Below, in pieces: positions 59,353 through 64,000 of a stretch of 64,000 nucleotides of DNA (the stretch's first letter is position 1; each line of letters starts with the position of its first letter). Source of the stretch: Nemania diffusa (lineage: Eukaryota; Ascomycota; Sordariomycetes; Xylariales; Xylariaceae). The notes under the pieces are model-generated. The model worked only from the letters and a program-made list of their open reading frames with translations. It was not told the origin of the DNA and did no database searches. The stretch covers positions 372,001-436,000 of the forward strand of contig JBBPUQ010000007.1 of the NCBI GenBank assembly GCA_038501195.1. The letters run 5' to 3'. The position numbers and the translations under genes were made by a program.

Positions 59353-59570
59353 ATGAAAAGTTGTTGCACGAGGGAAGAAGAAGAAAAGGATCCAAAGATC
59401 TAAAGCCCCCCCTTATATATTTACAGAAGCCCTGGCGCAGACCCACTTCTATCGAATTGCAGCGCTTCCTAACAGAGGCAGGACCTACTTTTCAGGTTAA
59501 CTTATAGGGGGCAGGACTGACCTAACAACTAATTCTAACCAATTAAACAACACTATTTGGGCGTGAGTAT

Positions 59571-59783
59571 GGGCACTTATAGGCTTGCTTTCGAGGCTAT
59601 ACTACTGCAAATTCGATGCTCGCAGTGCATCCCTCTTCGGCCCTGGATTAACTATAATCCAGCGGCTACAGGCTAGCATCGGCCTCGCTTCGAAAGCGAG
59701 CCTATTTAGGCTCACGCTCCCCCCAATACCAGTACTACCAACTATACTGCAACCGGTGTGCCCTGTGATGTGCTGTAGATAGG
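59571..59783 (+). repeat. Split direct repeat B1
   Basis: 213-bp copy identical to 59969-60181. It contains an internal palindrome CTCGCTT-CG-AAAGCGAG. Its last four bases TAGG are shared with the start of A2. Confidence 0.92.
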
Positions 59784-59876
59784 TGGTTCTACAGGGTTCA
59801 GGGACCCACCGCACAACTTCCCTTCTACAACACCACATTATTAGGCACACTCGGCTCAAATACGTTGCAAATTCGT
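59780..59876 (+). repeat. Split direct repeat A2
   Basis: Identical to A1 (97 bp) and directly joined to B1. The B1-A2 junction is the sequence expected at the junction of a circular intermediate (right end joined to left end). Confidence 0.92.
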
Positions 59877-59968
59877 CCCGCCCACCTCCCTATTTATCAC
59901 TATTTGCGTTGTTTTCTTTATTTTGTTTTGTCTTTTTCTGTTTGTTTGATTTATATAGCTAGCTAGTA
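59877..59968. other. Unique 92-bp spacer between A2 and B2
   Basis: T-rich (GTTTTCTTTATTTTG-type) sequence separating A2 from B2, not present elsewhere in the window. In textbook Ngaro elements A2 and B2 are close together; this spacer may be part of the element's replication signals. Confidence 0.5.
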
Positions 59969-60181
59969 GGGCACTTATAGGCTTGCTTTCGAGGCTATAC
60001 TACTGCAAATTCGATGCTCGCAGTGCATCCCTCTTCGGCCCTGGATTAACTATAATCCAGCGGCTACAGGCTAGCATCGGCCTCGCTTCGAAAGCGAGCC
60101 TATTTAGGCTCACGCTCCCCCCAATACCAGTACTACCAACTATACTGCAACCGGTGTGCCCTGTGATGTGCTGTAGATAGG
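59969..60181 (+). repeat. Split direct repeat B2 (right end)
   Basis: Identical to B1. It ends in TAGG followed by the flanking GTAATTAC and defines the right boundary of the retrotransposon. Confidence 0.9.
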
Positions 60182-62594
60182 GTAATTACAACTGGTTTTC
60201 AACGATCGGATGGCTTCTTGTATTGGGGTCTAGGTGTGCCTTGGCAAAGTTCTAGAGCCCACGTGTAGGCTTCTTGGGTTGCATCGCTTCACAGATCCTT
60301 TCACCACACAGGCAGATGGTTGATTATAAGATGTTGAGCAGTGTACGCCGCTACCATTCTGTTCGAGTCTAGATATCAATGTTTATTAGAAAACACAAAG
60401 AGACAGGTAGATAAATGGATAGGCTCTGACCTAATAAGGCTTTTTTTAGAAGATCGTAAATCCGTAGAATGGTGACTTGAATGTCTTTGCCTGGTGGCCG
60501 TCTGTGTTGTGTATTATCACCGCCACTGCACAGCCCGGACTCCGTCAAGGTAACATTCAACTTAGTCTGCCTAAACGCCTAGTATGAAAGCCTCGATACT
60601 TATGGATATAATGTTTAGTCATTTATTGCCGCATCAAGTAGCCTATGAGTGGCTCGTGATCAAACAACTCGGGCGCAACTGAGGAAGGTTGTCTCAATCA
60701 AAGAACTATGTGCCTGAATACAGCCGAGCCGCTAGAGTACCTATGTTGAGACATCTTCGGTCCGCGTCGGGAATTGGTGTCTTATAAGTGTGACGTATGC
60801 GCGCAGGTGCAACTTGTGCGCCGCATCTTTTAACAAGACTAGTTTGTGGAGGCGCCAAACAATAGCGCGAGTGAAACCTCAATGATCCAAGGTTTACTTG
60901 GAGAATACACGGGACTTCGCAATTGAGAACTTCGGGTTGAGCGCAATAAGTGTCCCTAGAAACCTTGCCGTCGCTCATACACTTCGCAGTTTCGAAGATA
61001 TTAACCAACTCCAATCTCATCGAATGGACGTAAGCTCGCTTACTCGGAGTCGCGAGACGCGGTACTATCCTCGCGACACAGCGCGCAGACTCGGTGTGCT
61101 AGTATGCTAGATATGTTATAACCTTTAAGCGGCGACAGTTACCTATTCGTCGGCAACCAATTTGTTTAGACTGGGTGTAGAGGTCTGTAGAGGTGATGCG
61201 TATATGACGAACCCGAGAAATCGCGTGAAACATTACCCCAAGATTTACTTAGTGACGAAGGGCGGTAACAAACCGAGTAAACAGAGCGACCTTATTTTTA
61301 GCAATAGAGCATGCCAACATCGCGTTATTCGAGTGTATTTCCCAAAGAAGTCGTGAAATCAATTGAGTACCTCTCTTGAGTCACACTGAAGCTAGTATTA
61401 TCATCAGAGGCTCCGAAATTTGAGATTTTGGCCGCGGAGAAAGATAAGTTTTACGGTATTGTTATGACTTTTTTTTTTAATGTGGGGACACTAAGATCCC
61501 TGCTGAACTATGTCAAGATCAGGGCGAAGGATCTCGCCCGCCGGGACATTCGAGCCTCTTCTTTTTTATAACCTCCCATCTCCGGCTTATATCCGCTGAG
61601 CCTCGGGTAGGTAAGTTTCACCGCACCTATCAACATCGCAGATAGTATTAAAAACTACAGGACATTGAATAAGCAACAGTGCTTTGAAAACATGACATCA
61701 CTGAAAAATCACAACTCTTTCATAACAGCGAGTCTAATTATCTCGGAGTTGAGTATTATAATGGATTGGGGTCATATCAGAACCAATGATAAGCTCCGGA
61801 TCTCCAGCGCGGTGGCGGCGATCCGTTCCCGGGGACTAAGCCAGTCAGACTATCCCGACGTCGGGACGCGAGATCCATCTGTCCATACAGGTACTTAGAT
61901 AGTTGACGCATCAACGCCGCGTAGTGACGGGATAGACTCCGCCTCAAAGCCTACTGTAAGTAAGAATACTAAGTCTCTCGTTAACAATCAACAGTCAACT
62001 TACCTAACCTCCTCTATTTCTAACCCTCTTCCGACTTCCTAATATCGTCATCCCCACTCTACCCATATTCCGGTCCCACCGGTGCGGGTCGTCTTCGATG
62101 CCTAACATAGTGTAAGGATGCGGGAAGTGGGTTTTGCGAATGGATCCGTGTGCCAGTTTAAACTCCGATTCAGGGGGGGGGGGTGTCTCGTTGCGGGATA
62201 GAGTCCGAGGAAATTCTTTTCGCCTGTGTAGAGAGTGTTGGTCATCCTGTCAAAAATCAGTGTACACTTTGGCCCCTGTCTCCCCCGTTCCTCGGTTGCG
62301 AGCGTGCTTTGTTCGGTTTATTCCCGTATAAATACTTTAGTAGATAAACCTTATCATCCGTCTATGATTCATCTCGACAATTCATTGTTACTATCCTGCA
62401 TCATTAGAGTTAGGCGTCCTGTTGTATCTAACGACTCATCAGCAATTTATGAAACATCTTTCATGACAAAAAGGAAGCTCTTAATCTCCGCCATCAAGTG
62501 AAAGTGAAGTCTCGTGCTCGGCTTACTCTCGAATTCGATAAAACAGATCCGTTCCCGCTTGGAACACGCCCCATCGGTTTCACATGCCAACAAG
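60182..62594. other. AT-rich spacer right of the retrotransposon
   Basis: No recognisable gene. Motif-free ORFs at 60706-61020 (-) and 61665-61898 (+). 62.0-62.6 kb, with a G8-10 run at about 62175, is the promoter side of the MFS gene. No RNA gene was found by eye. Confidence 0.5.
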
Positions 62595-64000
62595 ATGTCA
62601 ACTTCGACCACTCCAAGCTCCAGCGACGGAGAATTGCCGCTGGATATAGAGAAACAGCCTACCCGAGAGTCTACGAATCAAGGACAGGCGAAAGCTCAGG
62701 ATGAGGATACAGTTTCAGAACCCAAGGCGGAAGACGAGCAATGGGAAATAGAGCCGGAGCCGGACTTCCTCGACGTCAACGCGAGCGGCGCGGTCGGGGT
62801 GCTTAGCCGGGTGCTTAGCCGGATTTCAACCACCGCGAGCAGAAACCCTGGACCACCACCGGATGGAGGAAAGAAAGCCTGGTTAATGTGTAAGCAGCCT
62901 AGATTCTCTCATTGCCTGCTTACCTAGTTTTGTTCCCTCCGTTACAATGGGAGCTCCATGTCCAATCAGTAGCACACTAACACCAGCCTCCCAGGTCTCT
63001 GCGGCCACCTGATCGTCATGAACACATGGGGCTTCATCAACTCCTTCGGCGTCTTCCAGACCTACTACATGGAGCTCCTGCAGCTGCCTCCGTCAGACAT
63101 CTCCTGGATCGGCAGCATAACCGTGTTCCTGACCTTCTTCATCGGCACCTTCACCGGCCGGCTCGTCGACGCCGGCTTCCTGCGCCCGGTGCTCGCCGTA
63201 GGCACGGCCTTCCTGGCGCTGGGCATCTTCACGACGTCGGCGGCGACGCAGTACTGGCAGCTCCTCCTCGCGCAGGGCGTCACGGTGGGGGTCGGCAGCG
63301 GCTGCCTCTTCTGCGCGGCCATCACGACGGTGGCGACGTACTTCTCGGCGCGCCGCTCGTTCGCCATCGGGCTCTCGGCCGCGGGCACGGTGACGGGCGG
63401 CCTCGTGTACCCGGCCATGGCGCGCCAGCTGCTGCCGAGCGTGGGCTTCGCGTGGACGGTGCGCGCCGTCGGCTTCGTGATGCTCGGGACCATGGCCTTC
63501 GTCGTCGCCGTCATGCGCTCCCGCCTGCCGCCGCGCCGCGCCGGCTCGCTGGTCGAGTGGTCCGCCTTCCGCGAGCTCGAGTACACGTTTTATGCCGTGG
63601 GCATGTTCTTCAACTTCTGGGGCGTGTACTTCGCCTTCTACTACCTCGGCGCCTACAGCCGCAGCGCCTTCCTCCACCCCTCGCTGTCGTACGTCGACTC
63701 GCTCAATCTGGTGTTGATCCTTAACGGCATCAGCATCCTCGGCCGCCTGCTGCCGAACCACCTCGCCGACCGCTACGGGCCGCTGACTCTGCTTGCGCCC
63801 ATGGCCCTGGCCTGCGCCATCGCGTTGTTCGCCTGGATGGTCGTCGACACGCCTGCGAAGCTGTATGTGTGGACTTCGTTTTACGGCATCGCGGCCGGCG
63901 GTATCCAGAGCTTATTCCCGGCGGGCCTCAGCTCGCTAACTACGGATCCGCGCAAGCAGGGCACACGGATAGGCATGGTGTTCACCATCGTCAGCTTCGC
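62595..64000 (+). CDS. Monocarboxylate transporter-like MFS protein (3' end outside window)
   Basis: Exon 1 62595-62889 and exon 2 from 62995 (donor GTAAGC, branch CACTAAC, acceptor CCCAG) are in frame; the gene runs off the window edge. The N-terminal ~90 residues are acidic and cytosolic, ending in PPDGGKKAWLM, the DGG motif that opens MCT/Mch-type transporters. Then come TM1 (HLIVMNTWGFINSFGVFQTYY), TM2 (WIGSITVFLTFFIGTFTGRLVD) and at least seven more segments up to GIAAGGIQSLFPAGLSSL. Relatives carry monocarboxylates, riboflavin or other small acids at the plasma membrane; the substrate is unknown. Exon 2 is extremely GC-rich at third positions compared with exon 1 and with other genes here. 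Confidence 0.88.

Larger units (their letters stand above)
54085..60181 (+). mobile_element. Complete tyrosine-recombinase retrotransposon with split direct repeats (DIRS order, Ngaro/PAT-like)
   Basis: The element is about 6.1 kb and encodes Gag, RT/RNase H and a tyrosine recombinase, with no integrase, no LTRs and no target duplication. The repeats are arranged A1 (54085-54181), ORFs, B1 (59571-59783), A2 (59780-59876), B2 (59969-60181), the split-direct-repeat structure of Ngaro and PAT elements. A1/A2 and B1/B2 appear identical base for base, and all three main ORFs are open apart from one TAG, so it is probably recent and possibly active. All three junctions share TAGG, consistent with recombinase-mediated insertion of a circular intermediate into a TAGG target. 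An intron-containing gene lies antisense inside it, which is unusual for this order. Confidence 0.92.

Noticed and set aside
58547..59446. Long unspliced minus-strand ORF of 299 codons
   Set aside because: Its frame changes between coding-like and Arg/Pro/Ser-rich nonsense exactly at GT/AG sites. The spliced model gives a coherent Cys-rich protein, so the long ORF is a by-product of the introns staying open.
59585..60180. Two identical 65-aa ORFs
   Set aside because: They are simply the two copies of repeat B (B1 and B2); there is no sign of coding function.
63026..63761. Long overlapping ORFs on both strands at the right edge
   Set aside because: Arg/Ala/Pro-rich shadows caused by very high GC3. 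Only the MCT-like frame has transmembrane segments.
1..64000. CRISPR arrays, bacterial operons, tRNA or rRNA genes
   Set aside because: No regularly spaced repeats, no prokaryotic features, and no tRNA B-box/cloverleaf or rRNA sequence that I could recognise by eye. A tRNAscan run would be needed to exclude an unusual tRNA.

Overview
The window looks like a piece of a filamentous ascomycete genome (Pezizomycotina, probably a Sordariomycete-type fungus). The reasons are the intron style (mostly 45-260 nt, GT-AG, with CTAAC/CTAAT branch points), the protein families (DUF3176, GPR1/FUN34/YaaH, siderophore and alpha-glucoside MFS permeases, short heme-thiolate peroxidase, PD-(D/E)XK-like fungal orphan genes), and long AT-rich gene-poor spacers sprinkled with TAGGTA-type microsatellite sequence. 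All gene models were spliced by hand by matching reading frame, splice sites and family similarity. The complete multi-exon models given here are whole numbers of codons.

Left part (1-31 kb): the 3' end of a glutathione S-transferase; a secreted short peroxygenase/chloroperoxidase-like protein; a fascin-like beta-trefoil-type protein; a small coiled-coil ORF; an SDR dehydrogenase; a DUF7924-like protein; an alpha-glucoside-type sugar permease; an 863-aa orphan protein with a PD-(D/E)XK-like core; a siderophore transporter with an apparent GC-AG intron and GATA-type (SRE-like) iron-response boxes upstream; and a DUF3176 membrane protein. Most are separated by 0.5-4 kb of sequence in which nothing coding is recognisable. 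The mix of functions does not look like one biosynthetic cluster.

Middle (31-54 kb): about 10 kb without a convincing gene leads to a two-finger CCCH zinc-finger (Lee1-like) gene. Then come an acetate/ammonium-type GPR1/FUN34/YaaH transporter, a decayed gene with frameshifts, an NLR-like fungal N-terminal domain protein with an ankyrin-like part, and a conserved-looking Asp-rich protein of unknown function.

Right part (54-64 kb): the standout feature is a complete tyrosine-recombinase retrotransposon (DIRS/Ngaro/PAT type, 54085-60181) with split direct repeats in the order A1 - ORFs - B1 A2 B2. Both repeat pairs appear identical, which points to recent movement. Gag and RT/RNase H lie in one frame separated by a single TAG. 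The recombinase ORF overlaps the end of RT in the -1 frame. Between the recombinase and B1, on the opposite strand, sits a cellular-style, intron-rich gene for a small Cys-rich protein. Each of its five introns carries the same GAATTCG-centred ~18-nt repeat, which also recurs in the element's 3' region. The window ends inside a GC-rich monocarboxylate-transporter-like MFS gene.
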